This document shows positions 38,728 through 48,793 of a DNA stretch of 64,000 bases, piece by piece. The translations under genes and the position numbers were made by a program. Positions within the stretch are counted from its first letter, which is position 1, and every line of letters begins with the position of its first letter. The stretch covers positions 42,278-106,277 of the forward strand of contig CAMUZQ010000001.1 in NCBI GenBank assembly GCA_947165275.1, read 5' to 3'. The DNA comes from an uncultured Lachnospiraceae bacterium. GTDB taxonomy: Bacteria; Bacillota; Clostridia; Lachnospirales; Lachnospiraceae. Under the pieces are notes generated by a model. That model was given only the letters and a program-made list of their open reading frames with translations, ran no database searches and was not told the origin of the DNA.

Positions 38728-39772
38728 TGACTATATTATTCCAGAAAATATGCCATTAGTTGAAATTATGAAACGCATAGATGCAAACGCTAAGGGTATT
38801 GTATATGTATGTGATTCTAAGGGTGTTCTTCTAGGTGCAGTTACAGACGGTGACATAAGAAGATCAATAATTAGGAATGGTCGTTTAGACGAGAAAGCAT
38901 CGTCTGTGTTGAACACAAATACCATTACTCTTCGGAAATCAGAAATAAATTCAGCTGAAGCTGTAATGAACGAGAATGTAATACGCTCCGTTCCTATAGT
39001 TGATGAGAATAGAAGAATTATTGATATAAAGTTTATTGATGACTATAATGCTACGCCAAAAACAACAAAAAAGATAGATGTTCCAGTTGTGATAATGGCT
39101 GGGGGAAAAGGTGTCCGGTTACAGCCATATACGAATATACTTCCCAAGCCTCTTATACCAATAGGTGAGAAGACAATAACGGAACACATCATGGATAGGT
39201 TTGAGAATGCGGGTTGTAGAAAATTCAGCATGATAGTCAACTACAAGAAGCATTTTATTAAGGCGTATTTTCGGGATAATGAAGTTAAGCGGGACATAGA
39301 GTTTATAGATGAAGATGAGTTCCGTGGAACAGCAGGCGGTTTGCGATTACTGATTGGAAAGTACAGAGATTCGTTCTTTGTCTCCAATTGTGACATCATC
39401 ATAGAAGGTGATTACTCAGATATATATGAATATCACAAGAAAAGTGGAAGTATAGCAACCGTCGTTTGCGCAGTTAAGAATATGACTCTTCCATATGGTG
39501 TGATCTCAACAACTGAATCTGGGAGAATAACAGATATAAAAGAAAAGCCGGATATATCGTCAATCGTAAACACAGGTCTCTACGTCCTTGAACCAGAGTT
39601 CCTTGAGAGAATTCCTGATGGTGAAGTGTCGCAGATCACGGATGTATTTCAGAATTGTATCAACGATGGATTAAGAGTAGGTATGTATCCCGTATCAGAA
39701 GACAGTTGGATGGATATGGGACAGTTTGATGAACTTAAGAAGATGACGGAGCGGTTAGGAGAATTCACGTGA
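38717..39772 (+). CDS. CBS-domain plus nucleotidyltransferase (PtmE-like sugar-1-phosphate guanylyltransferase)
   Basis: N-terminal paired CBS (VYVCDSKGVLLGAVTDGDIRRSII), then VVIMAGGKGVRLQPYTNILPKPLIPIGEKTI. Confidence 0.85.
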   Translation: MNINDYIIPENMPLVEIMKRIDANAKGIVYVCDSKGVLLGAVTDGDIRRSIIRNGRLDEKASSVLNTNTITLRKSEINSAEAVMNENVIRSVPIVDENRRIIDIKFIDDYNATPKTTKKIDVPVVIMAGGKGVRLQPYTNILPKPLIPIGEKTITEHIMDRFENAGCRKFSMIVNYKKHFIKAYFRDNEVKRDIEFIDEDEFRGTAGGLRLLIGKYRDSFFVSNCDIIIEGDYSDIYEYHKKSGSIATVVCAVKNMTLPYGVISTTESGRITDIKEKPDISSIVNTGLYVLEPEFLERIPDGEVSQITDVFQNCINDGLRVGMYPVSEDSWMDMGQFDELKKMTERLGEFT

Positions 39773-40353
39773 GTAAGCTGGTTCTGATAGGAGGCGGGGG
39801 TCACTGTAAATCAGTTTTAGATGCAGCGCTAAGGATGGGAGTTTTTCAAGAGATAGTGATCCTTGATCCCGGATTAAATGCAGGAAGTAAAGTGATGGGA
39901 TGTGCCGTCTACGGTGATGATGATAAGCTGGGTGAGTTGAGAGAGAAAGGTTTAGATAATGCGGTCATCACAGTGGGCTGTGTGGGAGATACATTGCTTA
40001 GAAGAAAACTTGCTGAAAAGGCTGATGCATATGGCTATTCATATCCAGCTATCATTGATCCATCAGCGGTTGTATCAGAATTTGCCAAGTTAGAGCCGGG
40101 AGTATTCGTTGGTAAGAATGCTGTGATTAATGCTGGGGCGCAGATTGGAAGGCATGCAATCATTAATACAGGAGCCATAATAGAGCATAATTGTCACATC
40201 GGCGCGTTTACTCATGTTGCAGTAGGTGCCACTGTATGTGGTGATTGCAATATTGAAGAGGATGTTTTTATTGGTGCAGGAGCAACGCTTATTCAAGGAT
40301 TAACGATTGAAAAAAAACGATTTATTAAGGCAGGCGAGGTAATTGTCAGGTAG
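39769..40353 (+). CDS. NeuD/PglD-like acyltransferase (left-handed beta-helix)
   Basis: LVLIGGGGHCKSVLDAA…hexapeptide repeats GAQIGRHAIINTGAIIEHNCHIGAFTHVAVGATVCG. Confidence 0.88.
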   Translation: MSKLVLIGGGGHCKSVLDAALRMGVFQEIVILDPGLNAGSKVMGCAVYGDDDKLGELREKGLDNAVITVGCVGDTLLRRKLAEKADAYGYSYPAIIDPSAVVSEFAKLEPGVFVGKNAVINAGAQIGRHAIINTGAIIEHNCHIGAFTHVAVGATVCGDCNIEEDVFIGAGATLIQGLTIEKKRFIKAGEVIVR

Positions 40354-40355
40354 AT

Positions 40356-41369
40356 ATGAGTATGGGTATGGTTAGTCATGTGTATATCATAGCAGAAGCA
40401 GGTGTAAATCATAACGGAAGTATAGAGCTGGCAAAGAAACTGATAGATGCTGCCGCTGAAGCTGGAGCGGATGCTGTAAAGTTTCAAACCTTTGTGCCGG
40501 AGAATCTGGTTTCAAGATATGCGGAAAAAGCTGACTATCAAAAAGAGACGACAGATAAGGCGGAAAGCCAGCTTGAAATGCTTCGAAAAGTGATGTTGAA
40601 AAAAGAATGGCATCAGGTTCTGATTGATTATGCTGAAGCGAAGGGGATACAGTTCATATCCACACCGTTTGACTTAGAGAGTATAGATTTCTTAGCTACG
40701 CTTGACTTACCACTTTACAAAATACCATCCGGTGAGATTACAAACCTCCCATATCTTGAGAAGATAGGTAAGCTTGGAAAGCCTGCAATCCTTTCCACGG
40801 GGATGTCAAATATGGATGAGGTTAGAACGGCAGTTGGTATTCTCAAGGAAAATGGATGTCCTAAAGTGTCAGTTCTTCATTGCAATACTCAATATCCCAC
40901 ACCGTTTGAAGATGTGAACTTAAGAGCCATGACCAGCTTAAGGGAAGAACTGAAGTTGGAAGTCGGCTATTCCGATCACACATTAGGTATTGAAGTACCG
41001 ATTGCAGCGGTTGCTATGGGAGCAACGATAATAGAAAAACACTTCACATTGGATAAAACAATGGAAGGACCAGATCATAAAGCCAGCCTGGAACCGAATG
41101 AGCTGATTGCTATGGTAAGAAGTATAAGGAATATTGAGAAGGCTATCGGAACCGGTGATAAAAGAGTTACTGAGTCGGAGCAAGGTAATAAAGATATAGT
41201 AAGAAAGAGTATTGTAGCAAAGCGTGATATTAAGAAGGGCGAAGTCCTCACTACTGACAATATCACAGTAAAACGCCCAGGAACAGGAATAAGCCCTATG
41301 AGATGGTATGAGGTCATAGGAAAGACAGCGGTTCATGACTTTAAGGAAGATGAGTTGATTGTAATATGA
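40356..41369 (+). CDS. neuB: Nonulosonate (N-acetylneuraminate/legionaminate) synthase with SAF domain
   Basis: IIAEAGVNHNGSIELAKKLIDAAAEAGADAVKFQTF; VGYSDHTLGIEVPIAAVAMGA; C-terminal SAF. Confidence 0.93.
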   Translation: MSMGMVSHVYIIAEAGVNHNGSIELAKKLIDAAAEAGADAVKFQTFVPENLVSRYAEKADYQKETTDKAESQLEMLRKVMLKKEWHQVLIDYAEAKGIQFISTPFDLESIDFLATLDLPLYKIPSGEITNLPYLEKIGKLGKPAILSTGMSNMDEVRTAVGILKENGCPKVSVLHCNTQYPTPFEDVNLRAMTSLREELKLEVGYSDHTLGIEVPIAAVAMGATIIEKHFTLDKTMEGPDHKASLEPNELIAMVRSIRNIEKAIGTGDKRVTESEQGNKDIVRKSIVAKRDIKKGEVLTTDNITVKRPGTGISPMRWYEVIGKTAVHDFKEDELIVI

Positions 41370-42529
41370 AGCGAATCTGTGTGCTAACTTCAACAAGAGC
41401 TGAATATGGCTTACTAAAGCCTTTGATCAGAAAATTGGACAATGACGCAGATTTTGAAGTTCGTAATGCAGTTACGGGCATGCATCTGTCACCGGAGTAT
41501 GGAATGACGGTTAAAGAGATAGAATCTGATGGTCTTTCAATCGATAAGAAGATAGAGATTCTATTAAGTTCTGATACGCCTGTGGCATTATCAAAAGCCA
41601 TGGGATTGGCGCTGATTAGTTTTTCTGAGTATTTTGAAGAATTAAAACCCGATGCACTTATTGTTTTAGGAGATAGATTTGAAACCATGGCTGTGTGCTG
41701 TGCTGCCATGAATGCACGGATACCGATTTTCCATTTACATGGCGGTGAAGCTACAGAAGGCCTTATTGATGAGGCTGTTCGTCATTCCATTACTAAGATG
41801 AGTTATCTGCATTTTGCCAGTACACAGGAGTATCAGCATCGAATAATACAAATGGGAGAGGAACCTGGACGAGTATTCTGTGTGGGAGCAATGGGAGTTG
41901 AGAATGCACTGCATACGGAATTGATGTCACGTGGCGAATTGGAGGATAGCTTAGGATTTAAGTTGGGTGATAAGTTTGCAGTAGGTACATTTCATCCGGT
42001 TACACTTGAAAACAATACAGCAGAAAAACAGACGCAAGTTCTTCTTGAAGCTATAGAGAGGCATCCAGACATCACATTTCTGTTTACGAAGGCGAATGCG
42101 GATACAGATGGACACATAATAAATAAGTTGCTCCAAGAGTATTCAAATAAACATGTCAATCTTTATCTTGTCGATTCACTTGGTATGAAAAGATACCTAA
42201 GCACCTTAGGTTATGCGAGATTTGTAATTGGTAATTCTTCAAGTGGATTGATAGAAGTGCCTTCTTTCCACATACCGACGATTGATATAGGTGATAGACA
42301 GAAAGGCAGGATTGCAGGAGCAACAGTTATTCACTGCGAATCAGATGTAGATTCGATAGATAAGGCGATTCAAAAGGCTGAAGATGAAGCATTCAGAGAG
42401 AGCATTAAAAATGTAGTCAGTCCTTATGGAGATGGAAATACATCAGATAAGATAGTTTCGGTTATACGAGATTATCTCTTAAATAACAAGATTGATATCA
42501 AAAAGAAGTTTTATGACATAAGATTCTAA
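41366..42529 (+). CDS. neuC: UDP-GlcNAc-type 2-epimerase, hydrolysing (NeuC/LegG-like)
   Basis: VLTSTRAEYGLLKPLIRKL; HLHGGEATEGLIDEAVRHSITKMSYLHFASTQEYQHRIIQMGE. Confidence 0.92.
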   Translation: MKRICVLTSTRAEYGLLKPLIRKLDNDADFEVRNAVTGMHLSPEYGMTVKEIESDGLSIDKKIEILLSSDTPVALSKAMGLALISFSEYFEELKPDALIVLGDRFETMAVCCAAMNARIPIFHLHGGEATEGLIDEAVRHSITKMSYLHFASTQEYQHRIIQMGEEPGRVFCVGAMGVENALHTELMSRGELEDSLGFKLGDKFAVGTFHPVTLENNTAEKQTQVLLEAIERHPDITFLFTKANADTDGHIINKLLQEYSNKHVNLYLVDSLGMKRYLSTLGYARFVIGNSSSGLIEVPSFHIPTIDIGDRQKGRIAGATVIHCESDVDSIDKAIQKAEDEAFRESIKNVVSPYGDGNTSDKIVSVIRDYLLNNKIDIKKKFYDIRF

Positions 42530-42537
42530 GGTGTGAT

Positions 42538-43425
42538 ATGAGAATTTTGTTCATTGGTTGTGTAGAAAGCTCATATAGACTGCTTGAGAAGTTGATAGCA
42601 ATTCAGGCTGATGTGGTTGGAGTGATTACAAAAGAGGAGTCAAACTTCAATTCAGATTATAGAAATCTCAAACCTTTATGCGAAAAGGCGAGGATTCCTG
42701 TTTGTGTCGTTAAAAATATAAATGACGCTGGTAGCATTGAGTTTGTTAAGGATCAAAAACCGGATATTGGGTTTTGCTTTGGCTGGTCACAACTAGTTAG
42801 AGGCGAGGTGTTAGATTTATTCCCAGAAGGAATGGTGGGTTTCCATCCAGCGGCACTTCCTAATAACCGTGGCAGACACCCGATTATCTGGGCACTGGTA
42901 CTCGGATTAACGGAAACGGCATCCACTTTTTTCATGATTAGTGCAGGTGCAGATGAAGGTGATATCATTTCTCAAGTGAATATTCCTATCAATTATGAGG
43001 ATGATGCACAGAGTCTGTACGATAAGATAATGGATGCTGCTGTTGAGCAGGAAGAAGTGTTTTTAAGGCAGTTTAATGACGGTACTTTGAAAAGAGTTCC
43101 ACAGGATGTCGCAGCTGGTAACTCTTGGAGAAAACGCGGGAAAGCAGATGGGCAGATAGATTGGAGAATGTCCAGTCGGAGTATTTATAATTTGGTTCGA
43201 GCATTGACTAAACCATATATTGGAGCTCACTTTGTATATGATGAAAAAGAGTACAAGGTTTGGAAGGCAAAAGAGATTGACATAGACGGTATGGATAACA
43301 TCGAACCTGGAAAAGTGATAGCAATAAACGATGGCGGGACCATTGATGTAAAGACAGGTGAAGGTGGGGTTAGACTCTTAGATTTTGATGAAATTGAGAT
43401 AAACGAGGGAGAATATATCTTATGA
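42538..43425 (+). CDS. Formyltransferase family protein (Fmt/ArnA-N-like sugar N-formyltransferase)
   Basis: GMVGFHPAALPNNRGRHPIIWALVLG; GADEGDIISQVNIPI. Confidence 0.87.
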   Translation: MRILFIGCVESSYRLLEKLIAIQADVVGVITKEESNFNSDYRNLKPLCEKARIPVCVVKNINDAGSIEFVKDQKPDIGFCFGWSQLVRGEVLDLFPEGMVGFHPAALPNNRGRHPIIWALVLGLTETASTFFMISAGADEGDIISQVNIPINYEDDAQSLYDKIMDAAVEQEEVFLRQFNDGTLKRVPQDVAAGNSWRKRGKADGQIDWRMSSRSIYNLVRALTKPYIGAHFVYDEKEYKVWKAKEIDIDGMDNIEPGKVIAINDGGTIDVKTGEGGVRLLDFDEIEINEGEYIL

Positions 43426-44081
43426 ATATATTGGTAGTTTCTCCGCATCCTGATGACGAAACGCTTGGAGCTGGTGGTACGTTATTAAAAATGAAAAAGA
43501 AAGGTCATAAGATTTTTTGGCTTAATGTAACGGATGTTACAGAGGAACTAGGCTGGAGCAAGGATTTTATAGAACATCGGAAAGAACAGATTAAATCTGT
43601 TAGGAAGTTTTATGGTTTTGATGGGTTTTATAATCTTGCGTTCCAGGCTTCTAAATTATCGCAAACAGATGAGGGTGGGGTTATTGCTTCCATCAAAAAG
43701 GTTTATGAAGAAGTAAAGCCTGAGTGGATCATTATTCCTGGACAATATGATGCTCATTCGGATCATAGGGGGGTGTATAACTGCTGTATGGCGGCGGCAA
43801 AGGCATTTAGGGCGCCATACATAAAGCGAATTACAACTATGGAAATAATTTCTGAAACTGATAACGGTTTTCAGGAGACTAAATTTTATCCCAATTTGTA
43901 TGTTGATATCAGTGATGAAATTGAAGACAAAATAAAAGCTGTGAAAATATATGATACAGAGATAGAGGACGACCCGTTTCCGAGAAGTATCGGAAATATT
44001 AAGGCATTAGCACAAAACAGAGGGGCGTCATGTAATTGTTTATATGCTGAAGCATTTTGCGTAGTTAGGATAATTGAATGA
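43422..44081 (+). CDS. PIG-L family N-deacetylase
   Basis: ILVVSPHPDDETLGAGGTLLKMKKKGH; AHSDHRGVYN. Confidence 0.9.
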   Translation: MNILVVSPHPDDETLGAGGTLLKMKKKGHKIFWLNVTDVTEELGWSKDFIEHRKEQIKSVRKFYGFDGFYNLAFQASKLSQTDEGGVIASIKKVYEEVKPEWIIIPGQYDAHSDHRGVYNCCMAAAKAFRAPYIKRITTMEIISETDNGFQETKFYPNLYVDISDEIEDKIKAVKIYDTEIEDDPFPRSIGNIKALAQNRGASCNCLYAEAFCVVRIIE

Positions 44082-44773
44082 GACTTATAGCAATCATTCC
44101 GGCGAGAAGCGGTTCAAAAGGCCTTCCCGACAAGAATATTAAAGATTTATGCGGGAAGCCATTGCTTGCATATACTGTTGAAGCTGCATTAAGAGCGAAT
44201 GTGTTTGATGAAATAATGGTATCGACCGATTCGGAGCGTTATGCCAAGATAGCGGAAAAATATGGAGCTAGGGTACCATTTCTTAGGAGCGTAGAAAACT
44301 CCAATGATAATGCTAGCTCTTGGGATACAGTATATGAAGTGATAGAGAACTATGAAAGAATGAATATAAAGTTCGATGCATTTATGCTCTTACAGCCAAC
44401 TTCTCCATTGCGAGATGAAAAGGATATTATTGGAGCAATCGACGAGTATATAGAGAAAAAGGCAAATACAGTAGTTTCCGTGTGTGAGGCAGAACATACG
44501 CCGATATATATGAATACTCTTCCTGAATCGTTAAGCATGGACGGTTTTTTTGGAGAACATAAATGGACTAGAAGACAGGATTTGCCTACATATTACAGAC
44601 TGAATGGAGCAATATATATGTCTGACATAAAGAGCTTTATGCTGTATAGAGATATCTATAGGAATAATTGCTTCGCTTATGTTATGGATAACATAAAATC
44701 CGTTGATATAGATACGCACTTGGATTTTATGTATGTTGAATCGATATTAATGAATTGTGGTGGGATATTATGA
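44078..44773 (+). CDS. neuA: CMP-nonulosonate (acylneuraminate) cytidylyltransferase
   Basis: IAIIPARSGSKGLPDKNIKDLCGKPLLAYTVEAAL; LLQPTSPLRDEKDI. Confidence 0.92.
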   Translation: MRLIAIIPARSGSKGLPDKNIKDLCGKPLLAYTVEAALRANVFDEIMVSTDSERYAKIAEKYGARVPFLRSVENSNDNASSWDTVYEVIENYERMNIKFDAFMLLQPTSPLRDEKDIIGAIDEYIEKKANTVVSVCEAEHTPIYMNTLPESLSMDGFFGEHKWTRRQDLPTYYRLNGAIYMSDIKSFMLYRDIYRNNCFAYVMDNIKSVDIDTHLDFMYVESILMNCGGIL

Positions 44774-45846
44774 GATATTCGTTGTGTGATGATTTTATGA
44801 ACTCAAAGAAAGTACTATATCATTTTTTTGACCATGCCAGTGATTATATGGCAGGAAAAAGGGACTTCTTTCCTCATGCGGTTGAAGTGCATCCTACGGC
44901 AAAGTGTAATCACGAATGTATTCATTGTTCTTATAAAGAAAGAAATGAAAATAGAGCAGAGTTGGATAAAGAAACTTTTGACAGATTGATTGAATCAATG
45001 ATCTATATGAAGGTCAGTGGAGTTTTTTTTAGTGGCGGTGGTGAACCGTGCATATATCCACATCTTAAAGAAGGAATATTAAAACTATCAGAAAATGGAA
45101 TTGAAACAGCGATAATTACTAATGGATCATTATTTGAACGTATGGGGATTATTGATATAGCTGACAAGTTGAATTATATAGCGGTATCAGTTCCAAGTGT
45201 GACAGAAGAGAATTTTCAAAGAATAACAGGGAAACAGTATGTAGATAGGATATTAACTCTTCCTAAAAATATAAGGAAAAAGCATGGTGAGAACTCTCCG
45301 ATTATAGGAACCAGAGTTGTAATAACAAATATCATAGTGAGGGAAGTTCCGCTAATTCTTAAAACACTCAAGGAATGCGGGTATGATTACGCAAACTTCA
45401 AAATTGTAAGAGATTATGAGGGGCGTGGATTGGGTGTTGATAAGGATGCGGAAGATAGGTTGAAAATAGATGTCGAACAGCTTATTCAGCAAGGTGAGAT
45501 TAGCAGTGCATACACAAACTTGGATAGAATATTTAACTATAGAAAACCTTATGATGCAGTAGGGGCATGTCATATTAATCAGCTTGGCATGCTTGCTGCA
45601 ATTACTCCGGAGGGGGAGGTTTACCACAACATATCAGAGATAGGGAAAAACGAATACATCATAGGTAATCTACATAAGAAACCGCTTGAGAAAATCTGGA
45701 ATAGTGAAAGACATAATGAAGTTAAGAAGCAGTCAGATAAAGATTGGTTAGACGGCAAGTGTAAAGATTGTAGATCGATAGGTTTTAATCAGAGGATTAA
45801 TGAAGTGATTGCCGGGATGCCTAAGGAAAGGGATCCCTTTGTATAA
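44770..45846 (+). CDS. Radical SAM protein with C-terminal SPASM-like cysteines
   Basis: CNHECIHCSYKER; GGGEPCIYPHL; start placed at the ATGA overlap with neuA. Confidence 0.88.
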   Translation: MRYSLCDDFMNSKKVLYHFFDHASDYMAGKRDFFPHAVEVHPTAKCNHECIHCSYKERNENRAELDKETFDRLIESMIYMKVSGVFFSGGGEPCIYPHLKEGILKLSENGIETAIITNGSLFERMGIIDIADKLNYIAVSVPSVTEENFQRITGKQYVDRILTLPKNIRKKHGENSPIIGTRVVITNIIVREVPLILKTLKECGYDYANFKIVRDYEGRGLGVDKDAEDRLKIDVEQLIQQGEISSAYTNLDRIFNYRKPYDAVGACHINQLGMLAAITPEGEVYHNISEIGKNEYIIGNLHKKPLEKIWNSERHNEVKKQSDKDWLDGKCKDCRSIGFNQRINEVIAGMPKERDPFV

Positions 45847-45855
45847 GGAGAGTTT

Positions 45856-46830
45856 ATGAGAAAAAATCCGTTTGTGCCGATATATAGAGCTACAAATCGA
45901 GGAAATAATAGACAAAAGTATGAGAGACTACTACAAAATGAGGAGGCACTCCCAGAATATTTAGATGTGGAACTATCTAACCTTTGTAATTATAATTGTA
46001 GATTCTGTCCTACAGGAACTGGAGTTATGAAGCGAATGAAGGGGATGATGTCGGACATCGTAGCAGATGCAATAGCAGATAATGTAAGAAAGTATCACAT
46101 AAAAGCAGTCAGGTTCATACGATGGGGTGAGCCCACAATACACCCAGAGTATATTTCAATTATTAGAAAAATTAAAAACGCCGGGGCGCTTACTCATATT
46201 AATACCAATGGGTCTCTACTAAGTGAAGATGCGATTAGGGAATTGTTAGACATACACTTGGACAGCATTAAGTTTTCTTTTCAGGGGGCAGATGAGGGAA
46301 CATATAATGAAATGCGACAGGGCGGAGATTATCATCGTCTGTTGTCTATCATAAAGAAGTTTTATGAAATGCGAGGAGATAGAGAATATCCATATATTCA
46401 AATTTCGACAACACTTACAAATGAAAGTGAGGAGCAGGTGCAAAGTTTTGTAAGTGATATAGAAAACTATTGTGATTACTACAATATTGGGTATACGATG
46501 CTCAGACATTTGAATGTGGATGCAATGAATATTAGCTCGGTTGAAAAAGAAAAAGTACGTCGACTAAAAGAGCGTGAGGCAAATTTGGAAAGAATCCCGG
46601 TATGCTCTGAAGCGTTTGACAAGGCATCGATTAATTGGAATGGTGATGTAACACTATGTTGTGCGGACTATGACAACTTTATGATAGTAGGTAATATAAT
46701 GGATAATGATTTGGTGAAAATCTATAATAGTAATGCTGCAAAAGTTTATAGAGAAGTAATTGCTAATATGCAATATGACAAAATTGAGTGTTGCAGAAAT
46801 TGCTATGAAACCGTTCCTTTTGAGGTGTAA
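45856..46830 (+). CDS. Radical SAM/SPASM protein
   Basis: CNYNCRFCPTGTG; WGEPTIHPEY; C-terminal CCADYDNFMIVGNIMD…CCRNC. Confidence 0.9.
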   Translation: MRKNPFVPIYRATNRGNNRQKYERLLQNEEALPEYLDVELSNLCNYNCRFCPTGTGVMKRMKGMMSDIVADAIADNVRKYHIKAVRFIRWGEPTIHPEYISIIRKIKNAGALTHINTNGSLLSEDAIRELLDIHLDSIKFSFQGADEGTYNEMRQGGDYHRLLSIIKKFYEMRGDREYPYIQISTTLTNESEEQVQSFVSDIENYCDYYNIGYTMLRHLNVDAMNISSVEKEKVRRLKEREANLERIPVCSEAFDKASINWNGDVTLCCADYDNFMIVGNIMDNDLVKIYNSNAAKVYREVIANMQYDKIECCRNCYETVPFEV

Positions 46831-46858
46831 GTTAATACTAAGAAGAAGGAGTTTGACT

Positions 46859-47965
46859 ATGAGATATTGCAAAAAGTGTGTTATGCCAGACACAAGACCT
46901 GGGATTAAGTTCAATTCAGAAGGCGTGTGTAGTGCGTGTATTGCTCATGAGACCAAGGCAAAAGTAGATTATGATAAACGTTTTGAAGAACTTAAGACAA
47001 TATGCGATAAATACAGAGGCATGAATGGCGCTGGATTTGATTGCGCAATAGCTGTAAGCGGCGGAAAGGACAGTCATTTTCAGGTTCATGTTATGAAAGA
47101 ACTTATGCATATGAATCCAGTTCTTTTTTCTGTTGAAGATAATCTTACTATGACAGAAGCTGGAAAGCATAATTTGAGGAACATATCTGAAGAATTTGGG
47201 TGTCCAATAATTGCATTAAAGCCGAATATAAAACTGCAAAAAAAACTATGTCGAGAAACTTTCGAACGATATGGAAAGCCCACTTGGTACTTGGATAGAT
47301 TGATATATACATATCCGCTCCAAATGGCCATACGCTTTAATACGCCGTTACTAGTCTACGGAGAAAATGTTAGTTACGAATATGGTGGAGAGGATGCAAA
47401 AGAAACATACTCAGCGCGTGAAATATTAAAAAATGGAGTGGCATCCGATATTTCAAGAGATGAACTGTTATCGTATGGTTGCGTTGATGAAGAGCTTTCG
47501 TTTATTGATGCACCTTTAAAGGAAGAAATAGATAAGTTAGATCCGATATACTTGAGCTATTTTATTAAATGGAACAGTGTTACTAATTATGCATTTGCGA
47601 AAAAACGCGGATTCCATGATTTGACTGGTGAATGGAATCGTACAATGTGTGCAGAAAATTTTGACCAAGTCGATAGTTATGGGTATCTTGTTCATGCGTG
47701 GATGAAATATCCGAAGTTTGGGCATGCGTGTGCTACAGATTATGCATCGAGGTTTGTCCGATATGGATTGATGAGCCGAGATGAAGCTATAAAGTTAGTA
47801 AAGGAAAAAGATGCGAAACTTGATCCTAATTGTGTAAGAGATTTTTGTGAATTCTGCGGTTATAGTGAAAGTGAGTTTTGGGAAATAGTTGACAGGTTTT
47901 ATAATGCGGAATTGTTTAATAAAAATGAATTTAATGAGTGGGTTCTTAAGGAAGAAATATTGTAG
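46859..47965 (+). CDS. N-acetyl sugar amidotransferase (WbpG/PseA-like)
   Basis: MRYCKKCVMPDTRPGIKFNSEGVCSAC; DCAIAVSGGKDSHFQVHVMKE. Confidence 0.9.
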   Translation: MRYCKKCVMPDTRPGIKFNSEGVCSACIAHETKAKVDYDKRFEELKTICDKYRGMNGAGFDCAIAVSGGKDSHFQVHVMKELMHMNPVLFSVEDNLTMTEAGKHNLRNISEEFGCPIIALKPNIKLQKKLCRETFERYGKPTWYLDRLIYTYPLQMAIRFNTPLLVYGENVSYEYGGEDAKETYSAREILKNGVASDISRDELLSYGCVDEELSFIDAPLKEEIDKLDPIYLSYFIKWNSVTNYAFAKKRGFHDLTGEWNRTMCAENFDQVDSYGYLVHAWMKYPKFGHACATDYASRFVRYGLMSRDEAIKLVKEKDAKLDPNCVRDFCEFCGYSESEFWEIVDRFYNAELFNKNEFNEWVLKEEIL

Positions 47966-47979
47966 TCGAAGGGGGAAAT

Positions 47980-48699
47980 ATGCTTAAAACGGAACAGCAA
48001 CTTCAAAATGATCACATGAATGATTTTTATCTTCACGAAGTAAAAGAAAAAGAGAATTTTAAGATGCTTAAAGGCCTCATAGAAAATAAAATACGTTCCG
48101 GCAAAGTTCAGAGAATATGTGATGTGGGATGTGCGACGTGAGATTTGATTGCGTACTTAAAAAGAGAGTTTGGGGACATTGATATCAATTATACAGGTGT
48201 GGATGTCAGTGAGAAGTTGCTTGACGAAGCAAAAAATAGATTGCCAGATATTGAGTTCATAAGAGGAGACATTATTGACGGTATTTCGATTAAAGAATCC
48301 GATATAGTTCTATTCTTTGGAGTTATATCTTTCTTTGATAATGTGGAAACTGTTTTTGAAAATCTATTTCGGCTCAGTAGCAGAAATGGGGGGGTATATG
48401 TGTTCGCTCCATTCAATAAATACGGATATAAAGTAAAGTATGAGTACACACATATTAATGAGGGAGAACGCATAACAGATATAGAGTATACGCATTCAAT
48501 AAGTGAAATTTCCGACTGGTTAGATAAAAAAGGTGTGGAATATTTTTGGCATAAGTTTGATATTTCAATAGATATTGCTAAAAGCGAAAGTTCATATCCT
48601 ATTCGTGTTTGGACAGAGAAAATGTATAACGGAGAAAGAATTCAGAGAGATATGATTGACAGGATAGAAGAGCAGTATCTTTTGGAAATACTGATGTAA
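47980..48699 (+). pseudogene. SAM-dependent methyltransferase interrupted by an in-frame TGA at 48139-48141
   Basis: One continuous frame MLKTEQQLQNDHMNDFYLHEVKEKENFKMLKGLIENKIRSGKVQRICDVGCAT*DLIAYLKREFG…TGVDVSEKLLDEAKNRLPDIEFIRGDI. Confidence 0.85.
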
Positions 48700-48793
48700 A
48701 GATGATAGGTGTTGCATTGCATTAGCAGACAAGAAAACTGGAGGCGACTTGCCTCAATACGGATAGTTATAATCTATTGTTAAGGGGATATAT

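Noticed and set aside
48139-48141. TGA read as selenocysteine
   Set aside because: The position matches a motif I glycine, GGA to TGA is one base, and no SECIS-like hairpin was identified; nonsense or sequence error is simpler.
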